From Chionis minor (taxonomy: Eukaryota; Chordata; Aves; Charadriiformes; Chionididae): a stretch of DNA of 64,000 nucleotides. The notes below the pieces were generated by a model. That model was not told where the DNA came from and did no database searches. It saw only the letters and a list, made by a program, of their open reading frames with translations. Positions 38,525 to 51,238 of the stretch are shown here, piece by piece. The stretch lies in the NCBI GenBank assembly GCA_013398295.1, contig VZSF01003329.1, positions 289,625 through 353,624 of the forward strand, in the 5' to 3' direction. The position numbers were made by a program, and so were the translations under genes. The number at the start of each line of letters is the position of its first letter. Position 1 is the first letter of the stretch.

Positions 38525-38763
38525 CATAAGAAGGACATGTACCTGTTAGAGCAGATCCAGAGGAGGACTACAAAGATGATCAGAGGGTTAGAGCACCTCT
38601 GCTATGAGGACAAGCTGAGAGAGTTTGGCTTGTTCAGCCTGGAGAAGAGAAGGCTATGCGCAACAAGGCCTAGTGGGAGGTGTCCCTACCCATGGCAGAG
38701 GGGTTGGAATTAGTTGATCTTTAAGGTCCCTTCCAACCTAAACCATTCTATGATTCTATGATT
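38525..38763 (+). mobile_element. CR1 3' end with a large internal deletion
   Basis: The first half (38525-38657) is the CR1 segment AAGGACATG...ATCCAGAGGAGG...AAAGATGATCAGAGGG...CTGGAGAAGAGAAGGCT. It encodes the family's [17 protein letters not shown] and [13 protein letters not shown] residues in the frame of 38414-38713. It then jumps straight to the last segment, GCAACAAGGCCTAGTGGGAGG...CCATGGCAGAGGGGTTGGAA...AAGGTCCCTTCCAACC. The copy ends with the tail ATTCTATGATTCTATGAT at about 38746-38763. Roughly 290 bases usually found between these two blocks are missing, by comparison with what I know of the family. The frame no longer ends at the normal ORF2 stop. Confidence 0.9.
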
Positions 38764-41700
38764 TACCCAGCACATCCTACAATCATTTCAGAATTTACTT
38801 TTTTCCTAACAGTTCTAAGACCATTAAGCTGTGAATTTTTTGAAACAAGGCAATGTGGATTCCAGCATACTTTCTTACCAAAGACTGACTCTTTGCATTT
38901 GGAGCATGGAAGAATATTTTATCATGGATTTTAAAATCTTTGATGATAGGGAATTAAGTAGCAAGTAGTGACTAAACACTACATAAGGCGATGTCAATGT
39001 CAAAATGTGAGGATTGTGGTCCTTTTTACTCACTGATATAGTTGCGTAAGTTGCAGCTTTCGTAAACTAAACATGTAGGTCCTGAACCAAAATAAAAGAA
39101 ATATAAAATTTCAAAGTTAGTGTGGTCATTTAGTGCATAGAGTAGCATAACTTACTGCTTGCAAATGAAGTCACTTTCCTTTAAGCTCATTCCTCCAAGG
39201 AATATCTCTTGAAATAATATCTGTCTAGAATTTTTTAGATACAGACATTTATCTGCTTCACAAATGCAGGGATTTCCCAAGACAAAAAAAGAGAGGACAA
39301 TGTACATATAAACACACAATAATTCCTTCTTATTATTTTATTGCTATAAAAAGCATTATGCAAATATCCTTATTTTACTTCAAGATAAAATTTCCAAGCA
39401 TATTGTAAATATTAGTAAAACTGAAGCAAACTTTTTCCTTCTCAAATGGAAATTACATACACAGGAATTTATTAAGAAGTAAGTTTACACTCTATATCAT
39501 AACCCACTCTGGACACATGGATGCTGCCTCTGTGATCTCCAGACATCTGCTTATTCAGAAACTGTCCTCTGCAGATTACATAAGCATTTCTGAAAAGTTC
39601 ATAGGAAGAACAGATTTCATAAGTAATAATGTAGTTTTATATTATATAAACATAATGCCTAAAATAAAAGAAATGCATGTCTGCAGATGGATAACAATAG
39701 TTTTAATTCCAGAGAATGACTGTCTGCCAGAGTAATAAGGATGTTTGGTTTTATGATCATCTTGCCCGGATTCTGAATTACCTCAACAGGAGTTCTTTGA
39801 TGCACAGTAAGCCTTAAAGCTACAGAAGAATTTAGTTGCCTAAGCTTAGGCTTCCGACTTTAAAAAATGTTGTTTCTAAATAATTGAGTAAAACTTTCTG
39901 ATACAACATCATAAGGTAAATGTTGATTGAAATTTTCAAATCTTATTGTCTGATGTTTGTCAAACATGCTAATAATTGTCTTTTCCCTCCATAGATTTTT
40001 TTTTTCCCATTGGATCAGGATACATAATTTAGAGACTCAATGTGGAAGTTACAGATTTGATACCTGTGTTTAATTGGTCTAGTTATGTAGCCCTTGATGT
40101 CACCAGCATAAAGAAATGCAGAGCAAAAAGACAGCATCATATTCTCTCTGCTCATCTCCGCCCTACAACTGAAAGTTTCACATGGTTATAAATGAGGTCA
40201 GAAGAGCTGACGAGAAATGCCTTATATTAAAGCCTCACAGTTTTATCCTATATCTTTATTATTCTTGAAAATCAGATATCCTTACAGGCTTCTGACTTAA
40301 GGCTTCTCTTTTTACTGTTTAAATTATTACATCTTAGTGGCTCTTCCTCCAGTGTGCCTAACTAGAAATAGGACAAGAAATTTGCAGCCTATGCAGTGTT
40401 TCTTTGTTAGTGTTAGAGAGGAGGTGGTGACATCAAGAGCTGGGCAGTTAATTTACTATATGAAAAGACAAGTAACTGTAAATTAAGACTCGTTTTTGTG
40501 GTAGTTCTGTGTTACATATTGCCATGGAGACTCATTCCTGTCCATCTTAAAGTCCAATCCCATAAACAGTTAAGTTATTCTCTTCAAAAAGTACTGAGGG
40601 CATTCATCAGCTCACAAGTTCCTATAAGGCAGCTCTGTCTGATATTTTTTTCTCTGCTAGCTTCTGTGTCAGTCAAATGAAGAAAATTGAATTTTGAAGA
40701 GGAAAAAGAAAATCTATGGATCAGAAAACAAAATGGCTATCCACCATAATCTTCAGTGTATAAAACAGATTCATGTAACTTGTGATCAGTGTAGTGGCAT
40801 GGTTTAATGTACCATTAAAAAAATAATTCACATCCAACACAAATCACCTCTGTACAACTCTGCATTCAATTTCATAAAGCAAGCCAGAGACACAGCATGA
40901 GGTTAAATATATCTAAATATTAGTAAATTACACACATAATTAAACACAAATTTGACTTCAATTACCCTTATTTTTTAAGACATACAATACTCAAGAGAAA
41001 GTAATATTCAGGAATAGGGAAATTAGGAAAAAAGCCCCACCTCACAATCAAAAGAGCAGGTTTTCTTATTTCAAAACCTTCCCCTTCAGAAACAACCATC
41101 TTGGAAATTTTGAGTTAGGCTATATCATTCAGCCTTTTTCTGACATTTTCTATTTAAAGAGACTCATGCTTATAAAATAATCTAAGTGAAACATGTCAGG
41201 AACAGCCTTCAATAAATCATGATGTTTGCTTTCTATAGCCTTCCTATACTTCAAATGGTTGTAGTGTCTTCTCAATTTACTAATACATGTTAAAATGATT
41301 CTGCAAATGGCAAGGAAAAAGGAATATCTCTTTGTCTTTTATGAGCTGGTTGACTTGCCTTAGGAAAGTTTAATTTTGTGCAAAAATAGAAAAGGACTGC
41401 ACTGAGGGTGGAAAGTATTTTGGAGAACATTGAGCCATATTAACCAAGCTTCCCCTTACTCTCTGGTTACATAGTCATAGTGTATTTCCACTTTGCAAAG
41501 TGCTTTACTGTCAGTGGTTTTATGATGACATACATGGCTGTCTTAAAACAGAAGCTCCTATATTTGTCAATACATAGAGAAAGACAATAACTTTTTTCAG
41601 GTCTGGGATTTCAAGACTTTTCCTATTCAGTTATGTACACTGATGTCATATGAATTTTCTTCCCTTTCTACTTTTCTGTGTATATTTTCTGTATATAGCT

Positions 41701-43071
41701 GTATGTTCATTCATGTTTTGGCAGTCTTTTAAGCATAAGGAAGCCATAAGCCCTTAAGAAGAATTTTAAAGCCTGATTATGATACCATAATTAAAACTCA
41801 AGACTTCATCGCAAATACAATGGGTTTGATTTAAAGGGACTACTTACAGAGTAGTACCACTTCCTAAGTTGAGTAGTAAGTTATGCCATATATCATTGGA
41901 CTGAAATTGAGGAAGTTATGCAGGAGGTAAAGCACTATTTCTAAATCAAGGTAATTGCATTTTTACTCTTATGAATAGAACATGGTATCTGAAAAGGCCA
42001 GTATTGCTACAGTCGAAGTCCTGACAAAGGGAGACTCAAAAAGGCTCGAAGGGAGGCTTTGAAGCGCAGTATTATGCTATCCACATGTGTTAACTTATTT
42101 TGGAAATCCCTGATTTAGTTTTTGTGCTGAAGTAAAATTTATCTGTACTATTTGGCAAGATGAAGACTATGCTTGGACTTTAACTTCCAGAATTTTTCAT
42201 TGCAGCAAACAATTTCAGAAGATGCATAAGGAGTACACACAGAACAGCGGTGCAAGCTCTCCAGTCAGTAAGTACTTCAATCATTCTGCAAAAAAGTTAT
42301 AAACTTCCATAGGATTCTTCCTCTTCCGCAAATATTGCTCACACTGTGGAAAACAGCTGGGATTTTCTGTAAATATAAAACTCAGACAATTAACTCATGT
42401 ACAACACACACGTCATCATATTCACTCACCATTTTCATGGTGGCTTGTCCTTTCTACATTTTATTATTCATTTATGATAGCTATTATATGCCTTTCAGAG
42501 TCTATCTGGCTCTCCTGAGGAATATTTATGACTATTATAGAGCTCTTATGAGAAGACCCAACGATAGTTATTGCGGAAACTCTGTGAAATGCTACATTAG
42601 TGCAGAGATATGCTGGTAGTAAAATACCTGAACTTGTTTCAAAGTATCCCTTGATGGAAATTAAAAGACAGGCTTCTTCTGGTGAGGTTCTGTATCTCGT
42701 CTAACCCCATCACCTCAGAGAACTGAGTAGTTCTGATTGGGAGTTTAGTATTCAGTGGTTGCAGCTGGTGCCTGGAAGGAAGAGACTTTGGAAAAGCTTT
42801 GAATGGAAAGAAACAAAACAAAACAAAAAAGATTTTTAAAGATATTTGCTGCAGCAGTAACACAGCAGAAATAAAAATGGAAAGAATATGGGTGAAAATA
42901 GAAGGCCTAAAGGTGCACTTTCTGACACGCAGGGACACACCTGTTATCCTTTGCCCCTCTACCTCCATCTATTTTAAGAAAAGAAGAGTGGTGTGTTGAA
43001 GTGAATCTGAATATTGCAGTACTGCACCACCTTCTGGGAGGGAGAGAATCTGGAAGGAAGTGAAGGAAATT

Positions 43072-43101
43072 GGAGGAGGAGGGAGAAGAGGGAGAAGGGG
43101 G
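43072..43101 (+). repeat. 30-base homopurine tract with G-runs
   Basis: Thirty consecutive purines include GG, GG, GGG, GGG and GGGGG runs with short A-containing spacers, inside a longer purine-rich stretch from 43036. Triplex or G-quadruplex formation is possible but inferred. Confidence 0.85.
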
Positions 43102-44382
43102 TAACTTTCACTAGCTTTTTTTAATCAGTGTCTAATTTTATCCCTGTTTCAATAAATAACCATGAAGTAAACTGACGAATCATTTTTGTTTAATCCATGG
43201 CCATTAAAATCCTTTCTATATTTCTAAACTATTCTGGCCTCTCTGAGTAAAGAACAAGAAGGCGTTTCAATTCAGAACTAGGAAATTTTCTGGCATGTAA
43301 GTGGTTGTTATAGGAGCAAAGATGCTATGTTGCTGGGAAAGTAACTTGAGGGAACATCTTGGATGGAAGGTGAAAGAAGAAAATTTATCAGGCCAGAAAA
43401 ATCAAAGAAAAAAAAATCAACAAAGTGAGAAAATTTAAAAAATGTGAAAACAAAAGCTTGATAAAACATGGATACAATATAAATACAAAAATTTCCAGTT
43501 TGTGTGCAAGTATTAACTTTACCTTATATAGAATATAAGGTAGGTTCTTGTGATGGGTTTATGTCCTGTGAATGGAAGTAGTAGATTCCATTATGCAGGT
43601 GCATTATCACAGCTGCTTAACACATTTGTTTCAGTGATATCTGTGGTACAAGTTACACAATATCCTTATTATCTTTTCAGAACATAATCAGAACTTAGTT
43701 TTTCTCAGTGCCTGAAAATTTTTATTTATTTATGTTGGCTGGGCTTTAGAGAAGAAAGCTGTGCATTGTCTTGGAATGCAGTTTAATGCCATTTTGGACA
43801 ATTTCGGCATTTATCATGTGTAGGAATTCCTTTTGCTGTTTACAAGAAGCTAAAGAGAGTTATTTGCAAAGATGGGCATTTACAACAGGAAAGCTGGTCT
43901 CTACAGGTATCTTCTTTAATCAAAGGAGAGGAGCAGGTTCCACAAAAGAGATATTTCTTAACAAGAGGCTCTTAATCATCACTGAAGGTGTCCTCCTCCA
44001 CTGAGGATGCCTAAGAAGATTCTCCTTCATAAGTAAAAGTCAGTCTTTTTGACTAGCCCTTCAAAGGCTTATCACACTTCATTACAAGAAGTTCCTTTTA
44101 AAACGTTTCTTGGCAGGGAGTGTGTTTTAGTGTTCAGGGCTCTACATTTCAACTTGTTTCTCCTTAGTGGCATATTTTCCTTTACCTCCTACCCCCAGTT
44201 ATAGGTCATCGTTTTTATTCAAAGTATTAGTAAAAACTGTTCTTTTAATACTAGGGTGAGCATCACACCACAGGAAAAAAATGTTGTCCCCACTTTTCTG
44301 TACCCCTGACTATAAGCTGCCTGGAACAGGGATTGCTTTTTGCTTCTGATTTTTAGGCAAAACCCATCAGATTGCCCAACAT

Positions 44383-44449
44383 CAAAGAAAAAAAAAACAA
44401 CAAACCCACAAAGCAAAGCAAGCAAACAAACAAAACCAAAGCAAAAACC
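44383..44449 (+). repeat. A/C-rich low-complexity tract
   Basis: Irregular CAAA and CAAG units with an A run (44387-44397) make a simple-sequence tract. Confidence 0.85.
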
Positions 44450-44779
44450 GTAATGACTTCATAAATACATTAATTGAAGTCAATATTGTCAGTTTACTCT
44501 ATCTGAGGACCTGGCCCTGAGTATTTGTTAAGTGTGGGATTAAGTGTAAATAAATCGTATTGCACTGTTGGAGTGTATGGTAATTGGGTTATTTTGTTTT
44601 TTGAATTCCCTATCTTTTGCTCTTCTGGTTTACTTTAATTAACAAACAGCATGAAGCTTTTCAAACCTGTCCTTGATGTTCATTGAGGAAGAGGGAGAGC
44701 AAATGCCAAACCTTAACCTACAATTCATCACACATAGTGAGATACCTTATAGGAGGCAGCAGAAAATATATTCATTCAC

Positions 44780-44905
44780 ATTTAAATTAAGTGTTTCAAA
44801 TAATGATTTAATTGAGAATTAATAAGCCAGTTATTGCAGGTTAATTAAATGCCACTTGATGATTAAAAACATATTATTTATTCAGATTAACAACTATTAG
44901 GCAGT
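44780..44905. promoter_or_regulatory. Dense TAAT/ATTA cluster, possible conserved non-coding element
   Basis: Within about 125 bases there are many homeodomain-type cores: AAATTAA, TAATGATTTAATTG, GAATTAATAAG, TTAATTAAAT, GATGATTAAAA, ATTATTTATTC and AGATTAAC. The stretch has no microsatellite regularity, so it is not simple AT repeat. Vertebrate developmental enhancers often show such clusters. Conservation cannot be judged from one sequence. Confidence 0.2.
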
Positions 44906-47900
44906 AGTATAGCCCCACACCCTGCTGTGAATTATTACTTTAAAAGGCTCTGTCAATATATTTCTCATTTTCAGGCTTGGGATTTTTTTTACTCTGTTCT
45001 CTTTATAACACCTTCAAACACTATGAGAAAATAATGCCAAATTCTTAGTATAAGATTGTTTTCCTCTAGCATAGACTATTTGTTTATTTTCTGTATGAGT
45101 GTTTCTAAAAGTTCAGCTATAATAATTGTAAGGAAAGCACCACTGATACTGCAAGTGCTATACTTAACGCATGTTTATATAAAATGAAAATTTACATAAA
45201 GAGGAAAAAATATATAAAGAAGAAATTTGCACAGCGTGTATAGAAAATAACAGAAATGAAATAAATCAAATATTGAATCTGTAGGCTTCCAAAGAGCTCC
45301 TTCGATTTATCTCATGGGCCACTCCCAGTTAATTTTTAGTAGAGCTGTCCAACCATATAGGCTACCTGAATTTGGATGTGATGTGTGAATACTGTGTTGT
45401 GGTAGTCAGGAGTGGGTGTTGGAAAAATAAGCAGCACTAACTTTTGTTTGTCATCTGTATTACAATCTTTCTTTCTTTATCCACATATTCTTTTATGAAA
45501 GCCTTTTTAACAGTGCATTAATGCTTAAGTTGTGCTGTGTTGATAGGTTATTTAGAATTCCTTGTAGATGAAGGATTACCATAATAGAGCAAACTTTTCA
45601 TCCATATTAATGCACAGTATGAGCACCATCTTTTCCTGTCATAAATCCAAAACAACATTAAATCTAAGCAACAGGACAAATCAGTTTTGCATGCATGGCA
45701 GGAGAGCAGGGTTCACCCACCTTCAGTTTGGACAAGAAACTGCAGCCTAGCAGGTACCCTGTTACAATTATTTGGTTTTGGAAAGACTCACAACTTCCAT
45801 GAGGTGAGGTAAGTGGCAGTCATGTATGTATATATTGGGTCTTTGCCACTTTTGCCGAAGTGATTCTCATCTTTCTCAATAAATAATCACTGCACAAAAA
45901 GATTTTATACTACAGAGCACAGACACTGAGTTTCCTCCTACCTCTTCATAACACCTTAGCGTTATTACACCTTTTTGCCTGCAGTAAAATTTTTTCTTCT
46001 GTTTTGCTTCTGTTTTTCCATAGAAAACGCTTACGAGAGATTCCAGTACCAATACATGCATATTTATTTAAATGATTTTGGGATCCCTATTTGATGTTAG
46101 GAATTTAGAATTTGAAAGAGTAATTCTCTGTATTACTTTTACAAAGCTAAAGGATATCATATGTATTTGGTTTTTAGGGGTAGCTTCCAAGATCTAGAAT
46201 TTCTGTGCAGCAGTCCATAAGTGAGCTTGAGAAATGCTGGGCAGTGTCACACTTATAGTCAGCTATCTTAAAGTACAATTTACTTTATCCTGTTTTGACA
46301 TGAAACACAGTTGCTTAGCCCAGCTTAAGTTAAAAAGATAATAAAGACAGGAACCAATTAAAAGATGAATTTACTGTGGTTTGTATCAAAGTTCTTCACC
46401 CAAAGTGAGGCAGAGAAAATCATCCTATGAGCTGGTTTACAACTATTGCATAGTGTCACATGTGAAAAGCATAAAACACAGTTTATTTCCACTGCTATGA
46501 ACTGTACTGCCATTCCTGTTCTGTAAAATAAATAAATAAATGGGTAAACCCAGATCATCAAAGACAGTAGAAATGGTGTCATATTGACTGGAAAACACGT
46601 TACACCATTATACACAGCTGTTATGACTTCTGAGAGGGCAATGAAACAAAGAACCAAGTCCTCTTCCAATCTTCTCTAATGTCAAGGATGGTTTAATGAA
46701 TATCATTTTGCTGGCACCAGTAGGTTTATAAAACATCCTTTTAACAGCACAGTAGTTGAGTTTAAAGTTATTTTACAGAAACAAAATCTCCTAATCTATC
46801 TCAAGCATTAAGGAAAACACAAACTTAAAAAGGAAAGGGTCTTGAGAAAAGAATCAATTACACTAGCTTACATTCCCTCAAACTCACTGACTCTTAAGCT
46901 TGAAGAGGAGACAGTTAATAGGTTTGTTTTCACAGCAGTTGGGTGTGTAAGTGCTTTCTCCAGGGGTCAGGAAGGCCAGTCTTTCCTAAGCATAGTAGGC
47001 AATAGAGAAAGTGTGAGCTACCATGCTGAACAAGACGGAGGATCTTGTCTTGATGAAAAAGTCAGCAAGAATAGAGGAGAATCTAGTGTCGCTTATTTTG
47101 CTTTTCCTTTGGAGTGCTCTAGCAGACAGTTTCAGCAACTTCTCAGGTCTCAAGTACTCATGAAAGACTGTGAAAGGATGCAAATGGTATGTGTCAATAG
47201 ATGTCAGGATCTTCGTATTGTTTGGGTTAAACAGCTGAAGATATTTTAATATATGGATGTTTAAACATTTAAGGTATGTCCATTTCTAGACATAAAGGAC
47301 TGGATATTCTTATAGTGCCATTTGGTGCAGCTGTATGTGCCATACAGCTGTTGTGGATCTCACTTTCATGTTCTTCAACTTTCCAAGACTCATTGAAAAC
47401 TATAAATTGCAATCAGGTTTTCAGCAGATTGGTATACCTCAGAGCATCCTCTGCAAATGGCAGCTTGTCCTAAAACTACTGCAATACACATTAAGATGAA
47501 GGAGCAATTAGTACACAGATCACTTGTAAAATGCCTTGTCTCGTTTTTATTAAAATGTCAGTGGATAAGGATGGGGATGGTAGCGGAAACAGAGGACACA
47601 AGCATTCAAATAACTGAAAATAGATTATCACGTTTTTTTTTCTGTACCACTTTGGACCCATACCATTTATGATTGAAATCAATGCTGTTTGAAAGCTGCA
47701 AGGTGGTGTAAAGATAAAAGTAGGTTTCAGCCTTAAAGAAGGATATATTAAATATACTAAAACACCAGTACCTTTTCTTACTATTTAATTCAAATAAAAA
47801 TAATTAATTTTACACATATTATTCACTTAATTTATGTTGTCTTACCATTTTACATTTCTCTTACTACAAAGGATAATTGCCAATCAGTCAGTTAGCTTTT

Positions 47901-49605
47901 AATAATTCTTATTTTCTTGTTTTTGTATACTTAAAAGAGATTCCAATATATTCACTGTTTCCAACGCTTCAGTACTGAAATTCAAAGGAAACAATTCATG
48001 TGGGTTTAAAAAATTTTTAATAGCATGAATGTATTGCTGACAGTTAATAAACAAAGAAGCAATTTTACAGAGTTCTTCAATTTCAAAAGTACCCCATTAC
48101 ATAGTATTCATAGGAGTTTTTTTGCATTCCTTCCCTCTGTTTTTTTGGGGTTTTTTTTTAAGAATATTTCAACAGTTTTTCTCAATTTTTCTCAAATTGT
48201 GCTACAACATAGCAAAATTGACTTGACAAAGTTTTGTTCTTGAGCTTAATTGAATCTCACATCTGCAGCCTTGACTGCTCTTCTGCTCCTTCAGACCTTT
48301 TTCTCCTGGTGTTAATTTTCCCTACGCTTATGTTCTCTCACAACTGTCTGCACATTCTCCTTCCCCGTGGTTCACCCTTTTCTCTCTGTAATTCTCCTGC
48401 TTCTTCTCCATCAGAGGAGAAGTTCCTTAGCTGCTGTCCTTGAATGCAGCATCACACTGCAGCGACCCTCTCTCACCATAGAAGCACTTGACCATATTCA
48501 TATTCCTTGCAGTAACATTTACATCCACAGAAGAACAGTTACAAAATCACCAAATGATTATTGTATATTTCAATGAACTTTTCTTTCATGAAGAAAAAAA
48601 AATCAGTGTGTGATTTATGCTTCAGTGCTTTCCAGATGAAATATTTTAGTCTTTTAAAGCATTCTTATTTAAAGATTTCTTTTGATTTCACTTCAGACTT
48701 GCAAACTGAAAATAAATTAAAATGCTAAATTTTTTCCTATGTTTAATTCTTTTGTTTTAAGCTAACAATAATGCTCAACTTATTACTTTTTAGCATATTT
48801 TTAAATATTAACTATTGATAATTCTGGTTTCAAAGCAAAAGTTTACTTCTCATTTTTTTGTCACAATGGACAGAAACATGAACGCTTCCATGATGGATTT
48901 ATGAGGGGAAGAAAAGAGGAAAAAGAGGAGTCATTAACATTTTAGAAGTCTGTTTGCCATTCCTTTTTTGTGGCTGAGAAAATCATGACTTGCCAGTACA
49001 GCTCCTACCATACTTTTGCAAACCTCAGCTGCCAGACTGAATTTAACAGAAAGGATCTGTGCTGCTGTGCTATGAACCTCAACAGCTCTAGTGCTATGGC
49101 AGGGTCAGGGAAATTAATTTTAAAAAGAACCCTCCCAGCTGGAACGTTATATGATACAGGAAGGTCCTTAACTTACATGGATAATGGACTAATGGGTAGG
49201 AAGAAGTGATGCTTCATTAACATAGGCTGGCCACTGGAAGAAAATAATTTGCCTCTCTCTGTTGGACATCCATTGAGATCTTCATGTCAAAACTAAGGCT
49301 ACATTTTGCAGATCCTTTGGATTTAAGGTCTTAACTTATGGCTTTTTCCATATGTGTAGGTGGCTGTGTTTGTTGTTCAGATTCACAGTACCTGTTTGTC
49401 ATCACAAAATCCTTTGCTTTAGCCTTGAAAATTACAATCTTTCCCTGCTTATACCTGGAATAGTATCTCAATGGTCCTGTTCCTTTGTCCATGAAATTAC
49501 GTTCTTTTATGGCCTTTTCCTTATACACCACAATGTATATATAATATTTTAAATTCTAGTATTCATTTTCAAGGATTTCTACATGTTATTTTCATTCCTG
49601 AGTGC

Positions 49606-49870
49606 ACTGCTCAAGCCTGTCAAGGTCCCTCTGGGTGGCATCCCTTTCCTCCAGCTTGCTGACTGCTCCACACAGCTTGATGTCTTGCTGAGGGTGCACT
49701 CAATCCCCCTGTCCATGTTGCCGACAAAGATGTTAAACAGCACCACTTCCAGTACCAACCACTGGAATGCCACTTATCACTGGTCTCTACTTGGACATTG
49801 AGCCATTGACTGCAACTCTTTCAGTGTGACCATCCAGCTAATTCCTTATCCACTGAGTAGATTTATGTTC
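49606..49870 (-). mobile_element. CR1 fragment from the middle of the RT gene
   Basis: The minus strand matches the middle of CR1 ORF2, from just before motif B to just after the catalytic FADD. Readable blocks on the plus strand are CTCAAGCCTGTCAAGGTCCC, GCTGAGGGTGCACTCAATCC, CCGACAAAGATGTTAAACAG, ACATTGAGCCATTGAC and CATCCAGCTAATTCCTTATC. Both the 5' and 3' parts of the element are missing, including the octamer tail, so this piece has lost its 3' end too. A small deletion of about 10 nt falls exactly where FADD should be encoded: CTCAGCAAG runs directly into ACATCAAGCTG. Confidence 0.88.
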
Positions 49871-50711
49871 CAGATCTGGACAGTGCTCAAGTCTAATGTC
49901 ATGGCTTTTTTTTTACGTCTGTTTCATTTTAGTGTTCCTTGTCTTAACCTTTGGTTTTGAGTTTTCAGCAAAATAATCCATCTATTCTAACTGAACAGTA
50001 CCTAGAAGCAGAAATTCCTCAGAATGGCTCCCAAGTTGTGAACTAAGAATGCTAGCAAAACAATAGCTTCAAGTCAGAAAGAATAAATCTATCAGGTAAG
50101 AGATTCTCCAAGTTATCTACTTTTAATACTGCCTTTTAATTAGTGTCTCATAAAACATATGACTAAAGACATCTGTATAACATCTTTGACTTAATGTATT
50201 GTATCATCAAGTTCTTGTTTAAGTTCCTTTCTGTGAAAGGATGAAGTTTTCATCATGTCCAACCATTCTAGCGCTGTGGTTCAAATGACTGACCAGTTCT
50301 CTTATTCCAAACTCCCTTGATGTATTTCTTTCTTCTTTCAGATTCTCAAAACCTTTTCTTCAAATTCTTCTTGAAAGAATAGGGTACAAAATACTTTAAT
50401 GCGTCCATATAAATACAGATACTGCTGACATATCATAACAATAATAATGTTGGGTGTTTACAGCTCCTATCAGTGGCAGAGGGAGGCAATACCCCTGAGC
50501 AATATACAAGTTCAAATAGAAAATCCCTTTACTTATGCATGCCTGTTCAATATTGTTAAGGAAAAACAGGTTGCAAAAAGGCCTTGTTACCCTATAGCTA
50601 TAGCAACCTGCATGAACTGGAAGACACTCTCCTTTTTGAGATGTCTACCTATATTTTTTTCTCTCCCTTTCAATAGTTATTACATCTTATTCAAGTTTTC
50701 TGGTGTCTTTA
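49871..50711. other. Unique DNA between two CR1 copies
   Basis: I recognise nothing here. The 5' part of a 234-codon open frame (from 50447) lies in it and runs into the CR1 that begins at 50712. The upstream residues match no family I know. Confidence 0.7.
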
Positions 50712-51151
50712 CAGAAGTCATTGCTGGTCCACTCTCCAGGTCGCATCTGGAGTCCTGTGTCCGGTTCTGGGCTCCCCAGGTCAAGAAGAACAGGGAATTC
50801 AAAGATGATTGGGGGCTAGAACATCTTTCTTATGAGGAAAGGCTGAGGGAGTTGGGTCTTTTTAGTCTGGAGAAGAGAAGGCTGAGGGGGGATCTCATCA
50901 ATGTTTATAAATATTTAATGGGAGGGTGCCAAGAGGAGGTGGCCAGTCATTTTTCAGTGTTGCCCAGTGACAGGACAAGAGGCAATGGGTACAAACTTGA
51001 ACATAGGAAGTTCCGTCTGAACATGAGGAGGAACTTATTTCCTTTGAGGGTGGCAGAGCACTGGAACAGGCTGCCCAGAGAGGTGGTGGAGTCTCCGACT
51101 CTGGAGACATTCAAAACTTGCCTGGATGCTACCCTTTGCAACCTGCTGTAG
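50447..51151 (+). pseudogene. Open frame joining unique DNA to CR1 ORF2 remnants
   Basis: A 234-codon frame starts in unique sequence at 50447 and enters the CR1 at codon 89 or 90. There it reads the native CR1 residues EVIAGPLS, crosses the big deletion in frame into [13 protein letters not shown], and continues through [30 protein letters not shown] and [17 protein letters not shown]. It stops at the natural ORF2 end (ATLCNLL). The catalytic palm of the reverse transcriptase is absent, so the product cannot be an enzyme. The N-terminal 88 or so residues have no recognisable domain. The bases just before the CR1 junction, TTTTCTGGTGTCTTTACAG, look like a 3' splice site. An expressed exon is possible, but chance openness is the simpler reading. 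Confidence 0.5.
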
Positions 51152-51238
51152 GTGACCCTGCTCTGGCACAGGGGTTGGACCAGATGATCTCCAGAGGTCC
51201 CTTCCAACCCCCAACATTCTGTGACTCTGTGATTCTGT
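50712..51238 (+). mobile_element. CR1 3' end, RT core deleted, octamer tail intact
   Basis: The copy begins AGAAGTCATTGCTGGTCCAC, the same bases as at 60205 in the longer CR1. At about 50738 it jumps to the C-terminal part of ORF2 (TCGCATCTGGAGTCCTGTGT), which corresponds to 61188 there. By comparison with that copy, about 950 bases containing nearly all RT motifs are missing. A second gap of about 20-25 bases lies near 50791. The tail ATTCTGTG-ACTCTGTG-ATTCTGT ends at 51238. By eye about nine bases in ten agree with 61270-61700, so the two copies are close relatives. Confidence 0.92.

Larger units (their letters stand above)
38764..49605. other. Unique AT-rich DNA without recognisable genes
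   Basis: This is the longest stretch of the window without a clear transposon. Open frames of up to 135 codons (46842-47249) have no motif I recognise. Items inside are a homopurine tract at 43072-43101, an A/C-rich tract at 44383-44449, a TAAT-rich cluster at 44780-44905 and an (AAAT)4 run near 46526. Confidence 0.7.

Noticed and set aside
46842..47249. A 135-codon plus-strand open frame outside repeats
   Set aside because: No recognisable motif, signal peptide or domain. Length is within what chance gives in 64 kb, and there is no splice-site pair around it.
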